DNA of 64,000 nucleotides from Phytopythium helicoides. Lineage: Eukaryota; Oomycota; Peronosporomycetes; Pythiales; Pythiaceae. The position numbers and the translations under genes were made by a program. The stretch is taken from positions 248,001 through 312,000 of the forward strand of contig JANFNE010000010.1 in assembly GCA_024867545.1 (NCBI GenBank). The letters are read 5' to 3'. Positions 13,401 through 25,737 of this stretch are shown in pieces. The stretch's first letter is position 1, and every line of letters starts with the position of its first letter. The notes below the pieces were generated by a model. It was not told the origin of the DNA. It saw only the letters and a program-made list of their open reading frames with translations, and made no database searches.

Positions 13401-16400
13401 AAAATCCTTTGATGTGTACAATGATATCCGGCCGGAAGAATTCGCAGCTCTTCCCTTTACACCAAACAATGGTCGGTGTCGTCGCAATGAGATGTTACCC
13501 GTGGCGTATTTTGTACTTGATGGTGGTTGCTCGCAAATCTCGAAGCAGTTGGCATACCCAGTTACGGGGCGATACATTCTCGTGAAGATTTTGTGCCCGT
13601 CCGCAGGCAGCAATATCGATGTAGGATTTTTCGGCGCGTGTGGGATTGTAGAGCGCGAAAATGGACCTGGGTATATGGAGCCCACACTGCACCTTGGTCA
13701 CTCTTGTGACGAGTGCAAGCTCCATTCGAACGCCCCAGGGACAATTTTCTACAGTCCACGTAGTGGCGACTCTATCAAGCTCTGTGCGTCTTGCTATGAC
13801 GATAATTGTGGCGATATCGACGAACCTCATTATGCGTTCACAATGGCTGATCAGGACGACACCCAGACAGAAGGAAAAGTGCCAACTTTGTGTCTTCCTC
13901 GACGTACCTGGATCGAGAAAGTCACTGCGCTAGTGGATATGGCGAAGAGGGCCAAGCACCTTAAACTGGGCGTTGGAGGTGCTAACCTGAATACAAGCTC
14001 ACCAGCAACCAGCGTGCCCGATCTTGCAGGTGCAAGTACAGATACTGGAGGTGCATCTGTGGGCTATGAAGACTGCGAACTGTTTTCTTGTGGGCAAAAT
14101 AACTACGGAGAGTTGTGCCTTGGTCATTGTAACTCTTCCAGTAAGCTTGAGCACGTTCCATTTTTCTCTGCTAAAAGTGTGCGAGATATTGCAGGAGGCA
14201 ACGAAGTTTTAGCTGTCGTTTTGAAGGACGGCTCGGTATACACTTGCGGATTGAACAAGAGCGGCCAGTGCGGCAATGGCACGTTTGAAGAGCGCGTGAT
14301 CATCGCAGCGCCTGTACGAGCGCTTTCGGGTATCCCGATAAATATGGTCGCTGCATCAAATGGATGTGAGCACATGCTTGCGGTGGCTGCGGATGGTGGG
14401 GTATACTCGTGGGGATATAATGATCGTGGACAGCTCGGTCTGGGCTCTACAATTTCGAAGAGTCATACACCACGACTGATCGAAAGTTTGCGCGAAAAGT
14501 ATTTCGTAACGTACGCGGCAGTCAGCTATCACCACAGCGCAGTCGTCTCGAGCGTTGGCGAGTTACTGACCTTTGGAATGAATGACTGTGGGCAACTTGG
14601 CCTCGATCACACACAACACCAACACACACCTCAACTTGTCGACAGTATGTCTAGCCAGGTCGCAACAAAGGTGGCTTGCGGACTTTACCATACAGTTGTA
14701 ACAACTGCAGGGGGTGATGTTTACTCATTTGGAAAGAATGACTATGGTCAGCTTGGTTTGGGTCATGTACGAAACGTAAAAGTGCCCAACCTTGTCAAGA
14801 TTTCGATTGGAGATTCGGATGAAAAGGTGGTTGCAGTCAGCTGTGGATATTACCATACCGTCGTCATCAGCGAGAAGGGTAAGTTGATCACATGGGGACG
14901 TAACGACTACGGTCAACTTGGTATTGGAAGCAAAGACCACAAGAACAGTCCTCAGTACGTGCCTTTGCCGCTTTCATCAAAGATTAAGTCAACCTCATGC
15001 GGTTGCTACCATACTCTATTGCTGCTCTCGAATGGCCGCGTCATGGTGTTTGGTCGCAACAACAAAGGACAGCTTGGGGCGAGTTCCAGAACCCTTCCGT
15101 CTGCTGACCTGCCACTTCCGATTCCCTCAAATTCGCTAGCGAACGATGATGTTGTTCGAGTAGCGGCAGGATTCTACAGTTCATATATATTGACAGGTCG
15201 GTCCACTGACAGTGGGGAGCAGAACACAACGGAGGATGGCCTTCAGTCCAAGGACCTCGTTGAGAGCAGTGGTCTCGCTGATTCAGAAGCACTTTTCGAA
15301 TCTCTCATGAAAGAGATTGATTCCAAAAATCGGCCTAGTATGCTGACAAAAACCACACCACTCAAAATCCGGCGCGAAAGTATCCGGTGTAAGCTTCCTC
15401 TTGTAAAGCTACACGCAGGGGCCTGGGCAATGATTAGAGCGCTAATGTACCAATCACTGAAAGTGTCAGAGTCGTCGAAGGTACGAAATTCGAGCAGCGG
15501 TCGAGGCAGTGTAAACGCATTCCTTGGGGGTTTTATCACTTACCTCCTGGAGCTACTGAAGTCAACACTCACAGATAATGACGGCAACACCAGCAAAGGG
15601 TCCACTAGCTGGCACATGAACTTGAAAGACGCATGTGTTGGGATGCTGAAGTACTTTGCATCTAGATCCAACACAAATACGTTTCAACGAGCGAGTGATT
15701 CTCTTGATGAGAATAGTAACAATCCTTACTCTCATCTGCTGCGCAATCAAATTCTGTGGGTTTTGCTGAACTGCGGGTCGACGAATTCTGAGGTGGGAGC
15801 GATCATTGGGTCAAGTCCCGACGTCACATCAACAATTATCTCTGGTATCAATGCCTCAGATCTCGCGACAGCGACAATAAGTCTTCGCATGGCCATGTTT
15901 GTATTCCCTCTCCACTCAGTATCAGCTATAAATAAGCTGCACCGGTCTATTACTCCAGGCATCCCTTGCTCTGGGGATGTTGTGGCAGCACTTCTCATCC
16001 GTATAGGGCTACCACTTATCCTTCGACCGCGACTTTGCTCCCATGAGCTAGGAATAGAGGCGTCGAGTACTACGCTCTGTGAGTCAGCAAAATGTATCAA
16101 GGGCGTATCGTTTGCAAAAGACATTGGAATTGGACTTGTACTGCAGTCAACAATGGAAAAATCCCACATTGCAGAAGCCAAGTCCGCGGAAGCTGTTGGA
16201 TTACTCCGTTATCTCACACTCTTTCCGTCATGGAAAATTGCAGTGAATGCTGCGCTTCGTCGCTGTTTCACGCAAGCACAAGAACTCAGTGATATATTTG
16301 ATGCTATCTATACGTACTACTCGAGTTTGTCTCACTCTGCGACTGGATTTGACGCACCCGAGTTTGCCATGGAATCGAATCCTTCGTCAGTCTCAACTAT

Positions 16401-19400
16401 GAGTCACGACCAAGATCCGAGTGTATCGTCGCTTCGTAAACCGGAGACTACGAACTCTCCAGAAATCGACGAATCTACGCCTGATTCCGTTGTCGAAAAA
16501 GATCGACAGGATTTGATCAACATGCGCGATAAAAATGCGCTGAAGCTATGGCAAGCAGCAAAAAACTCTCTCGACTCGCTAGCTATGGTTATGGCAGCGG
16601 TCACCATCGTTGGTGGGCACGTAGAAGGGTTGAGAGAAGGAGCTACTATCTGTTCTTCAACTGATGACGCGGTAGAATACAGCTTGATCGGAACGTTGGT
16701 GTCGCTGAAGAAGGACAACAGAGGAGATATTGTTGCAACTGCTGTCAACTGCCACTCGCATTCAAATATTGAAGCTAATGCTGATCGATTATGTGGAACT
16801 CCCGTGCTTTTTTCGACATCAGTAAAACAATTGAACGTCTTAGAGCGTATCCCAGCTATTGTGGACATGTTCGACGGACTCGATGATATTGTCATGGCAC
16901 TCTCTTCGATGATTCTGCCAATTAATTCCGAGCAAGCGGCGGTACACTGCGATTTAGAGCAACCACAAAACACTTACGTGCATGAAATATTGCGGAGCCG
17001 ACTAAATGGGTACAAGAGGCAGATCCAGTGGCGTTCAACGAAAGCGCTCTCAACATTGCTCAAGCAAATGCCATCACTTCCTCTTTCTCTAATCAATGCG
17101 GACTCGCAGTTGGTGTCGAGTTTGGCACAGCTGCTGGCCTCAGAAAATAGCATTGCGCTGCTAAAATCAGTGGATAACTCCACTCTAACTTACAGTATCA
17201 GCACTCTGCAAAACCGATGGCTGGCCCTCAAGAAGCGTCAAATATTTTTGGAGGCAGAGCAAGCTATTGACAAGTGTTTGGATCAATATGAAGCGTCCAT
17301 CAGAGATGCAGTTGTGCGCCGCCTTGGGGATGAAAACGCATTGACATGGGGAATAGATGCAATCCAGTCGCCGAGGCGTAGTGCTCATCCCTCGAGTCTA
17401 TCACCGTCGATTCTTGCGGATGGTACTCGCAATTCAAGAAAGCGAAGTGCAGGTGCGGGATCAGAGCTCCCGTTCGGGACTTGGGGAGTGTTGCACCCAC
17501 TTCCCCCCTTGAACGAGAATGAGAACGAGGCTAGCGGATCAACCGTGGCCGCTACTGCAGCTGGAGTGAGCTACACTCCGTTCTTATTGTCGACACCTAT
17601 AGTTCGAGTAGGTCGAGCTGCCGATTCGTGCGACTTGATCATCAATGATCGAAGTGTCAGTGGGCGGCATTTCCACCTTCGGCGCTTGCGTCGAGAGGGA
17701 GACAATGGCGAGGAAATGTTCGAATTGCAAGATTTCAGCAAGAACGGGACCATCGTGAACGGAATTCGTATCCACGGGACAAGTGTTCGAATCACTCCTG
17801 GTTCACGGGTTTCGCTGATATTGTCTCGGGGAGGTCTGATTACGTACGAGTTCCAAGTCCGAGGCGGATCAAGTTCTGTAGGAGTGTCCGGAGCTGGTGT
17901 TGGAGTGAGTGCTCTCACCCCAGTCAACACAGCGGGCAGTGGTGTTGGAAGTGGTCGATTTGCTCCGCCGCCAATCATTACTGGATTGCATGGAGACACC
18001 CAGATGCACATTTCAGGCCAGGAGTATCAACAACCTAGCACAACTCCACAAAACCTTGCTATTCCTCGCAGTCCTGCAGAAATTCAGAATCGGGGGAGTG
18101 CTACGAGAACAGTGCCAACACCCGCTGGGACGCAGAACGCTCGAAGTCGAATCACTGCCGCACAAGGGCTAACTCTGATCACATCAATAGCAGAAAGTGA
18201 GGTTCCTAGAGCCCTCATTTCACCAAATCCTGCGGTGGACTCTCCACGTGTTGGTGGATACAATTCACCGAGGTCGTCTGTCCTTCAGCTTCCTGGAACG
18301 CCTGTTGCTGGGACGCCCCCTGCAAGCATGTGTAGAAACATGGTGCCTCCAGGACTTTTGTCGCCAGCATCTTTCCAGCAACGGAATGAAGCCCTTGGCG
18401 ACGCAGTTGTTCCTGGAGTAGCGATTGCTTGCCACGAAGTCGTCAGTGCTTCGGGAGATGCTCTTCGCATTGCACTTGGCAGAGAGAGTGTGCTTAATCG
18501 TGGCGACACTGGGCAGCCTATGCGTCTAGCAGAAGAACTCAGCAAGACTCGAGTGATGAGGGCAAGTGGAGACACAAGCGCCGTTCACCCAGCCACTTCG
18601 TCTGCAGTATGTACTGTGCTATCGTACGACTACGACTTTCTCATCTATTCACCTTTTTTTTTTGCTATGTAGGGAGGGTCTCGCGGCAACATTGAGGGGC
18701 ATGCTCTAGCCCAGCTCACAGCATGTGCTCGCGACGACAATATCAACGCTACATCAACAGATTGCGAAGAGGCGCTCCGGGTTGCAGACGGAAACTCAGA
18801 GCTCGCGTATTCACTTCTTTGTCAATTAGCGACACGTGACACGGTATGACATGGTTAGATCATTGCTGCGTTACATATTTTCCTGCTAACTATTTAATTA
18901 TTTAGGCTTATTCGGTAGCAGCAAGACATTTGGCATGCATGCTTGGTAAGAGCGAGGCGGTGTGCACAGAGGCACTTCATCAAACAGAGAACTCAGTCGG
19001 AGGCGCGATCAGGCTATTACTTTCATCTCGTGGAGATGAACTGGAAAATGTCGTCGCCGGGCGCTTTGAGCTGAGTACGAAGAAGCGCCCTCTTCGTATG
19101 GATGGATGCAACGGCTTACTGGCGGAATCAGGGTGCTCATTTTCAGACCCGCTCCTGCACTATCAAGAGATAGCTGAGGAAAACGCAAGCTACGAGCTCT
19201 TAGAATCTAGCGCGGTATGCAATATCCAGAGATCATCTAGTAGACCATGTGCAAGCCCGCACAAGCTCAAATCTACGAATGACGCTGCTGAAGCAACCGC
19301 GTCTGACTTGTCACTTTGGGCCGAGAGTAATATGGTGCTTGACGCCAAGATCCAGCAGATGACATTGTTCGAAATTGAACAGGAGGAAACCTCGCTGTGG

Positions 19401-22400
19401 CAGCAGCTCACCGCTGCCTATACACGACAACTCCTTAGCCACATAGTCCGGCTTTATAGCAGTGTAAGTTGACGCATCGCACTCAGTTTATTCATGCAGT
19501 TGACTAATTTATTCATATTGTGGGGAAAAAAGGCTGCAATCGAGGCAGAAAACCCCATCTGTGAGCTTAGCGAGCAGCTTACTCTTCGACGTCTAATCGC
19601 ATTTGTCGATACCGGCAATCTAGCAACCTCGACCTCTTCCACAGATACCAACAATATCTCTCACGATTCTCACCGACAGAACATATTAGCACGACTGTCA
19701 GCTGAGGCGTTTACGGAATCCACTGCAAGGACTGTAAACGAAAACTGGTCACGAGTTCAGAACCTTGCACGACTAGTGCAGTCGATTGATCAGAGCGACA
19801 GCGAAACATCTCAATCCTGTACGGAGAGTTTGATCAGTGCGCTTGTAAAGGGAATTGTGACCTTTGCACCTGAAGCAAATGTTCAGGACACGGCATTTGA
19901 TCCATCCGCCGGACGTAAGCTTGTTGAAGACATCACGTTCGATACAATTCTCCATATTGCTTCACGGACGCTTGTGACTATCCCACCCTCTGTCGGCTGG
20001 GATGCAGGCATTCAACGAGGGGGTTTGAGCCGCGAGAGTAGCGCTCCCAAGGGTCCAATTGCTCTTTCTTGCGGATTAGAGGCGATGGTGGTGAGCTCCT
20101 ACGAGAGAATGTGGAGTATTCCCGCACCTGATCCGCTTATGAAGTATCGGCATCGATGGAGAAAGCGCCAGTCGAGCTCTGGGAGCGGCAGCTCAAAGAA
20201 TGCGCTCGAAGGAAGTACATGGACAGCAAAGTCTGCTGCGGATCAATCTGTGACCATTTGGCGCCCCGTTTTGCCACCAGGGTCTAAAGTAACCTCGACA
20301 CGACAGTGGTTCAGCTTGGGGGATGTTGTCAAACTATGGAAATGAAAGCCCTGATGAAGCAGGTTCTTCTCGTGTGCGATGACAGCAGTGGCTTTCTACT
20401 TCCTCCAGTAGGTTATGAGCGAGTAGATGTCACTGGCAAGGGGCTACCTACCAATGCCGGTGTAGACAACCTTGATTTGCGTCGCAAGCAGCAGCGTTCT
20501 GTTTGGTGGCCGATTGCACCTCCTGGATTTGTTGCGCTCGGATGCGTCGCGGGAAACAAGGACGACCCACTCGAGCCACCAAAACTTTCTGTTTGCCGTT
20601 GCCTAAGAGAAGATCTTGTTCGCCGAGTGAACAACTTCCGGTGCGTGTGGCGGTCGTGTAACACTACGCCAGGCGGAACAAGCCCTCATCTTGGAGATGC
20701 AGATGAAATCTCGAATGGTTTGAAGAACCAATCTGATCCTGCTCTTGTTGCTACTCACTCTCAAACGGCGTCAACAACAATTGAGGTTGAAGATATCGTG
20801 GTAGAAACGTCGTTGTGGTCGATTGACGCTGATTTCTGTGGCGCTCTTATGCCAGTGATCACACTGAACGACCCTGAGAATAGCGAGCCAAGTGTTGCTT
20901 TCAGCTTAAATCTATCTGATGATGACCGGGTCTTGTGTGCTCCGGTCACGATCCGTACGGTTATGGCTTTTGTTGAGGCTACGCTCCACACGCACAAGTT
21001 ACTCCTTTCCTCAGATCCAACTCCACAGTCGCACCTGCGCCCTGAGCTCGCCACAGCCTTATTTGCACTCATTCGTCATGTACTCAGCGAACGTCTGCCA
21101 GATAACGTGTCTTACGCTGTCAAGTTGATTCGAGCGCTCATTTCATTATTCAAGACGGAGGATCATGGAGAGACAAAGATGGCTTGCTCTACTGCCGCTC
21201 AAAAATTATGGCACTTCATCAAGACCAGGAAAGTAGTAGCGGCGTCATGTTCTCTTCATTATTTCAGGCCTTCGTCGAGCTTCTGCTCGTGGTGGAAGAG
21301 CAGGATCGAGCTGATCGAGTACAGGAGCTCAATTTGTGCATGCACAAAGATGGTACCATAAGCTTGCCCTACCGCCTTCACTTTGCGAAAGAGCCTTTCG
21401 TTGAAATGATGGTTAGCCATTCGTCGAAAATGAATGTGGCGCGTCATTTTTCGGGTGAAGAGCGCAAGTTCCTGCTCGACTACCACGCTGAAGACGGAGT
21501 TCCAAACAGTGCTGTCGCTGTCGGAGAGATCACACCTTCGACGAGCGAGTTCTACTCCTGCCGGTTTGAACATACCCCTGAGCTTATCATTACCATGAGC
21601 GACATAATCAAGGCAGAATTGGTATATTTCGAAGTGACTATCGTCGAGTGGGGAGATTGTACTAGCGGTGATGCTAATGGTGGGGCTCTAGCTCCAGTAG
21701 GAACAATCGGTATAGGGTTTTCTCCGAGCGAATTTCCTCTGGAAGGTGCACTTGTGGGCCAGAGCTTGCTCGAGAGTAGTAGCTTTGGCAGCACACGCTC
21801 GTTCTCTTTGACGCCTACGAATGGCAAGGTTCAGTGCTGTGCTGATTCTTCAGTGGATCGGTGGCGTTGGAATGAACAACAACTTACACCAATTGTTGGT
21901 GGTGACGTCATCGGCTGCGGACTTCGAATGGATACGCGCGAGATATTCTTCACTCGGAATGGACAATTGCTCGGTATCGCATTTTCGTCGATCGCACGTC
22001 CGCACGGATTGCACCCCACAATTTCGGTCAACTCCGACTGCAAGCTACTTATTAATTTCGGTGCTAGTTTATCTGCAGCAAACAGCTTGTCAATCGGCGG
22101 ACGCGAAATGGTGTCAATGCCCCGAACTAACTTCAGCTACAGAGTTCCATTCGTTTGACTGTGAGAATATCATGAGCTCATTCGAATGGTTCGAGCAACT
22201 AAGCCAGGTTTTTGGTGTCATGAAGGCGCTCATGGTTGCGAACACATCGACATCGAGCCCCGAAACTATTGACAAAAGTCTTGCGCTTCACCCAGCTGAT
22301 GTCAAGCGATCTGGGCTACTTCCAGACGAATTCTTGCTCTCAGCTGACAACTTCTTGTCAGAGATATCGGAAGACGTGTGCATTCGTGTGGAGAGTACGC

Positions 22401-25400
22401 ACCCGTACGATCTTGACTTGAAGGAGGCTTTGGTGAGCATCCCTCTTGCAACGTCGATCCGTGTGAAGCTAGATCCGCGCTGTGAGACTGCAAATTCTCA
22501 CTGTCTCCAAATTTTGCAAGGGGGTGACGCAATCGATACCAACGGTGGTATCGGAAGCCCTACCGCCGCTGGAAGTGGTAGTGGCGAGTCGGAGGTTCGT
22601 GCATTCACCGGAGCCTGTGGCGGACAGGAGGTTACTCTTGACGGCGACAGTTTCGTCTGGCGTTTTCCTGTTCAATCTAATTTCCAGTGCAGAGTTGACC
22701 GCGTGCGCAAGGGACCCTTATCTTAAACTTGAAAATCGAGACACTCGATTGTCTCTTGTCCGAGATAAAGGATGGCAAACAGCGATCGGAGTTGCGCGTT
22801 TTGACAGTGGGGTTCACGTTTGGGAGGTGCGGATCTCGTTTGTGACAGCAAGTTCCAACATCTTCCTTGGAGTCGCCCGAAAAGACGTACGATTAGACTC
22901 GTATCTTGGCAAGGACAATCGTGGCTGGGGGTGGATTGGTAACCGTGCGCTCTGGCACAATGGAAGCAAGCAGCGTGGAACATACGGCGAAAAGTTTAAG
23001 ACAGGAGACGTGGTGCGCCTGACGCTCGACCTCCGACGTGGAACTCTGTCGTACGCTCTAAATGGCAAGGATCTCGGAGTTGCGTTTGGTCCAGGAGGGA
23101 CTGGGCCGAAATTGGAGGGAACATTCTACCCGGGTTTTGCGCTGTACAATCAACGTGATTCTATTGATCTTATTGGTGGCCATCGTGTAGAGGACGGTGG
23201 AGGAAACGGCGGTCTCGACGGTGAAGAGGAAGACGCACTGACGCGATCAGGAAGCGCCTGGGGGTCTGCTCGGAGTCAGTGGGGACGACATGTACTACAG
23301 TGAGGACGATGAAGACGAAGCTGGCGGGGAGGGGAATGCTGGAGACACAAGTATTCCGAACTTCCGCATGGAGCTCGCAATAGTGCTGAGCCAAATGGGC
23401 TTTCCAATGGAGTGGTGCGTGTATGCGCTGAAGCACTGCGACGACGATGCTGAGCAAGCTGCTGACTTCATCCTCGCCCACATGCACAACATGGAAGCAC
23501 TTGTGCGAGAGGAAGCTGAAACGATTGCTCGGCGAGCTCGTCAGCGCCAATTACTGCATGAACATGCTGCTTTAGCTGCAATAACTGCGACAATATCGAC
23601 AGCTTCGGACACAGTTCCGCCTCCGCCACCAACTTCGATTGAAACAGTGAGTGAGATTCGTGGCGAAGAGTACACAACAGCAGGCGAGTTCGACTGATGA
23701 TGGACTTGCTGATTCGAACTCGCAAGTGAATTGTGTAGATGCTGATGCTTCATCTCAGTCAGTCCCCAGTGCCAATTGACAAATGGGGGAATTGCGTTTA
23801 CAGCCGTGCCTGAATTTTCCATCACTGGTCGTCGGCTATTGGCGACTAAGTACCGAAGTAAGCTGGAGCGTCTGCACGCATCGCAAGCCATATTTACATT
23901 AGATCATGACTGTGCAATTGTTGCGATTGTGAATGAGGTTTGTGAGGCTCGAGCCTGAGGCATTGCTGAGTTGTGACCCGCTGAGGATGACACCAGAAGA
24001 GTTTGTGCCCAATGAAGAGCACTTGCAGGCGCTTCCCATGTCTAAGCGGCATTCCATTAACCGATCTTCAGAAGCGGTTCTTGATCCTACGCAATTTCAA
24101 TTGCCGTCTGCAGAACTCACTAGCTTATATTGACTTTTCAATCCCAACGAACACAACTGATCGTGGAGGTCACGGTACATGCAGGTCGTTGTTATCGCAA
24201 GGAGTACGAGATCTTCGGGGTATCATTTTCCAGCATGTAAAGCTAGCGTGGTGGCTCACAGTGTTGAAGGATCAGCAGGCGCCGGCGGCAGCTCGACCAG
24301 AGATTGAGATTGACCGCGGACGTGCTCGTGATGCAACCGAAGCTAACGGAATGCGTGATTCAGTGTTTGCACAAGCCATGGACCAGCTTCACGTGCTTCA
24401 ACCATCTTTGTTACGAGGGGCAGATCGCGCGTTCAAGTGTCAGTTCGTCGGCGAATTCGGAGATGACTTCGGTGGATTATATCGCGAGTGTCTTGCACAC
24501 ATGAGCGCAGAGCTGCAGTCTCGTGATGCGATGCTTCCAGTCATGCGACCGTGCCCGAATTCGATCAACGGTGTTGGAGATAACCGTGAACTTTTTATAC
24601 CGAATGTACACCTCCTTTCGACTTCACGGCACGTGAGCATGGCGGAGTTCCTCGGTAAACTTATGGGTATCGCAGTACGCACCAAGACACCTTTGGATCT
24701 CAACTTGCCGTCTGCCTTCTGGAAGCTGCTTGTAAGTGAGAATGTGGTACGCCGTGATATCGAAGCTATTCATCATGGATGCTTCCAGGTGGTCGATACA
24801 ATTCGGAACGTCGATAAGCACGGTATTACGCCAGCCATGTTCGATGAAATCGTCGATGCCACCTTCTCAGTACTGTCAAGCTGCCGCAAACAAGTTGAGC
24901 TGCTTCCTGGTGGTTCTCGCGTTCAGGTGACTTGGGACGATAAGGACAGCTACGCGAAGGCAATCGAAGCCTATCGTCTACGTGAGTTTGCTCCAGTGTG
25001 TGCGGCTGTACTTCGTGGCGTCGCTACTATTCTTCCAGCGCCAACTCTAGCTCTATTCACGTGGCGCGAGCTTCGCACACTCGTGTGCGGAAAACCCACT
25101 GTCGATATTGACTTGCTTCGACGGCGAACAATCTACGGAGATGGTTGCCAGGCGACAGACCCGCACATTACTTACTTCTGGGATGTTCTATCCGAATTTA
25201 CTGATGAGCAAAAGTCATCGTTCCTGCGCTTTGTGTGGTACGTGAGAGGATGCGTTTCAGTGACGAGTTTGAGCAGGTTTGCTCATGTTGTTCTTTTATT
25301 ATGATACTAGGGGGCGATCCCGACTGCCAACCCATGCAGCCGACTTTACGCAGGATTTCAAGATCGCCGGCCTCCCGAAGGCGGCAGGCCGCGCGGATAT

Positions 25401-25737
25401 GTACCTTCCTATCGCCCATACCTGTGCGTACTTGCTATCGTTTCTGCTTTGACGGCTACGGTTGAGCGGGATGACTAACGTGGAATTGGCTACTGCAGGC
25501 TTCTTCTCGATCGACCTCCCTCCGTATACGTCACGCGACGTGATGCGAGACAAGTTGCTCTACGCCATTACTCACTGCCAATCGATTGACGCTGACAACA
25601 CGACAGTTGCCCAGCGTGCCGGTCAAGGATTGAATTGGACCAACACGGCTGCGACCGCGACTGCAGCTGCCACTGCTGCTATTTCCAGCGTAATGGCAGG
25701 CATGGCTGGAGCGCTCGCGTCAGGTATTGAGGGCTAG
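4407..25737 (+). CDS. Giant HECT E3 ubiquitin ligase (RCC1 x2, SPRY x4, Kelch, ZZ-like, FHA, Vps62-like, UBA, HECT)
   Basis: This is one gene of about 21 kb, coding for roughly 6,700-6,900 residues. Exon 1 starts MGQSVSVPSEAPRRARLRP; the first intron is 4597-4661. Domains in order: RCC1 block 1 (5446-6560), SPRY 1 (6600-7100), Kelch (7250-8150), helical and beta regions, then a single 7.4-kb exon (11162-18606) with SPRY 2, a galactose-binding-like fold, a ZZ-like finger, RCC1 block 2 and FHA, then a Vps62-like region (20080-20640), SPRY 3 (21590-22090), SPRY 4 (22725-23180), UBA (23360-23490) and HECT (24360-25600). Exons across 10740-11162 join the two RCC1 halves in phase (introns 10824-10893 and 11106-11161), which is why I call one gene, not two. 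Other introns: 18607-18672, 18844-18905, 19464-19532, 25238-25310, 25424-25498. About 15 single-base frameshifts interrupt conserved domains outside the large exon. HECT ligases transfer ubiquitin through a C-terminal Cys thioester; RCC1+HECT is the HERC plan. Substrates are unknown. Confidence 0.75.
5446..6560 (+). other. RCC1 beta-propeller block 1 of the HECT ligase (frameshifted)
   Basis: Blades are recognised by repeated GQLG-type signatures: CGQNSYGELGIG, CGLNKSGQCGQG, WGYNDRGQLG, FGMNDCGQLGLD, CGKNDYGQLGLG, FGRNDYGQLGIG and FGRNNKGQLG. The frame shifts by one base near 6020-6030, 6300-6315 and 6340-6385. Residues on both sides match the intact second block, with no additional stop codons. 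RCC1 propellers bind protein partners or act as exchange factors. Confidence 0.85.
6600..8150 (+). other. SPRY 1 and Kelch repeats of the HECT ligase
   Basis: SPRY 1 shows the core strands GKWFYEVEVVTSGLIQIGW, then SWSYDGNRQRRWN and KWKAGDIIGCLLDL with SFFRNGINLGVA. A one-base frameshift lies near 6830. The Kelch motifs follow: ILVIGGENKTATSRHMDLY, VFMFGGKSAENELLGDAWYL, VYLFGGQDKDDKFRADLWRY and VWVLGGVNKAGQLLNDLWCY, each a GG pair followed by a conserved Trp or Tyr. Another shift lies near 7360. Both folds are protein-interaction modules. Confidence 0.8.
11162..18606 (+). other. 7.4-kb uninterrupted exon of the HECT ligase (SPRY 2, ZZ-like, RCC1 block 2, FHA)
   Basis: This exon is open for about 2,480 codons. 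SPRY 2 lies at ~12100-12480 (RGRWYWEITL, FIGVTSGG). A beta-rich region at 13150-13640 looks like a discoidin/galactose-binding fold. A CxxC..CxxC ZZ-like finger follows at 13700-13830 (CDECKLH, CASCYDDNCGD). RCC1 block 2 spans 14070-15200. A helical region runs to about 17400, then the FHA domain (17578-17870) and a low-complexity Ser/Pro/Gly tail. The exon is bounded by an acceptor at 11161 and a donor at 18607. Its intact state contrasts with the frameshifted flanks. Confidence 0.8.
17578..17870 (+). other. FHA domain inside the HECT ligase
   Basis: The canonical forkhead-associated core is present: VRVGRAADSCDLIINDRSVS GR-H (Gly-Arg, Ser, and the SGRHF motif), then LQDFSKNGTIVNG (the Asn-Gly pair), then a terminal strand with RVSLIL. 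FHA domains bind phosphothreonine peptides through the Arg of GR, the Ser of SGRH and the Asn of NG, all present here. This suggests phosphorylation-dependent substrate or partner recognition. Confidence 0.85.
24360..25600 (+). other. HECT catalytic domain
   Basis: The N-lobe reads CQFVGEFGDDFGGLYRECL and HVSMAEFLGKLMGIAVRT. The C-lobe is spread over three exons: LRFVW, then GRSRLPTHAADFTQDFKIAG, LPKAAGRADMYLPIAHT, then Cys-FFSIDLPPYTSRDVM, ending KLLYAITHC. The catalytic Cys is in the expected xHTCFFxLxLP context. Its TGC codon is made of T at 25423 and GC at 25499-25500, across the intron 25424-25498. All elements needed for ubiquitin transfer are present. Confidence 0.9.
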
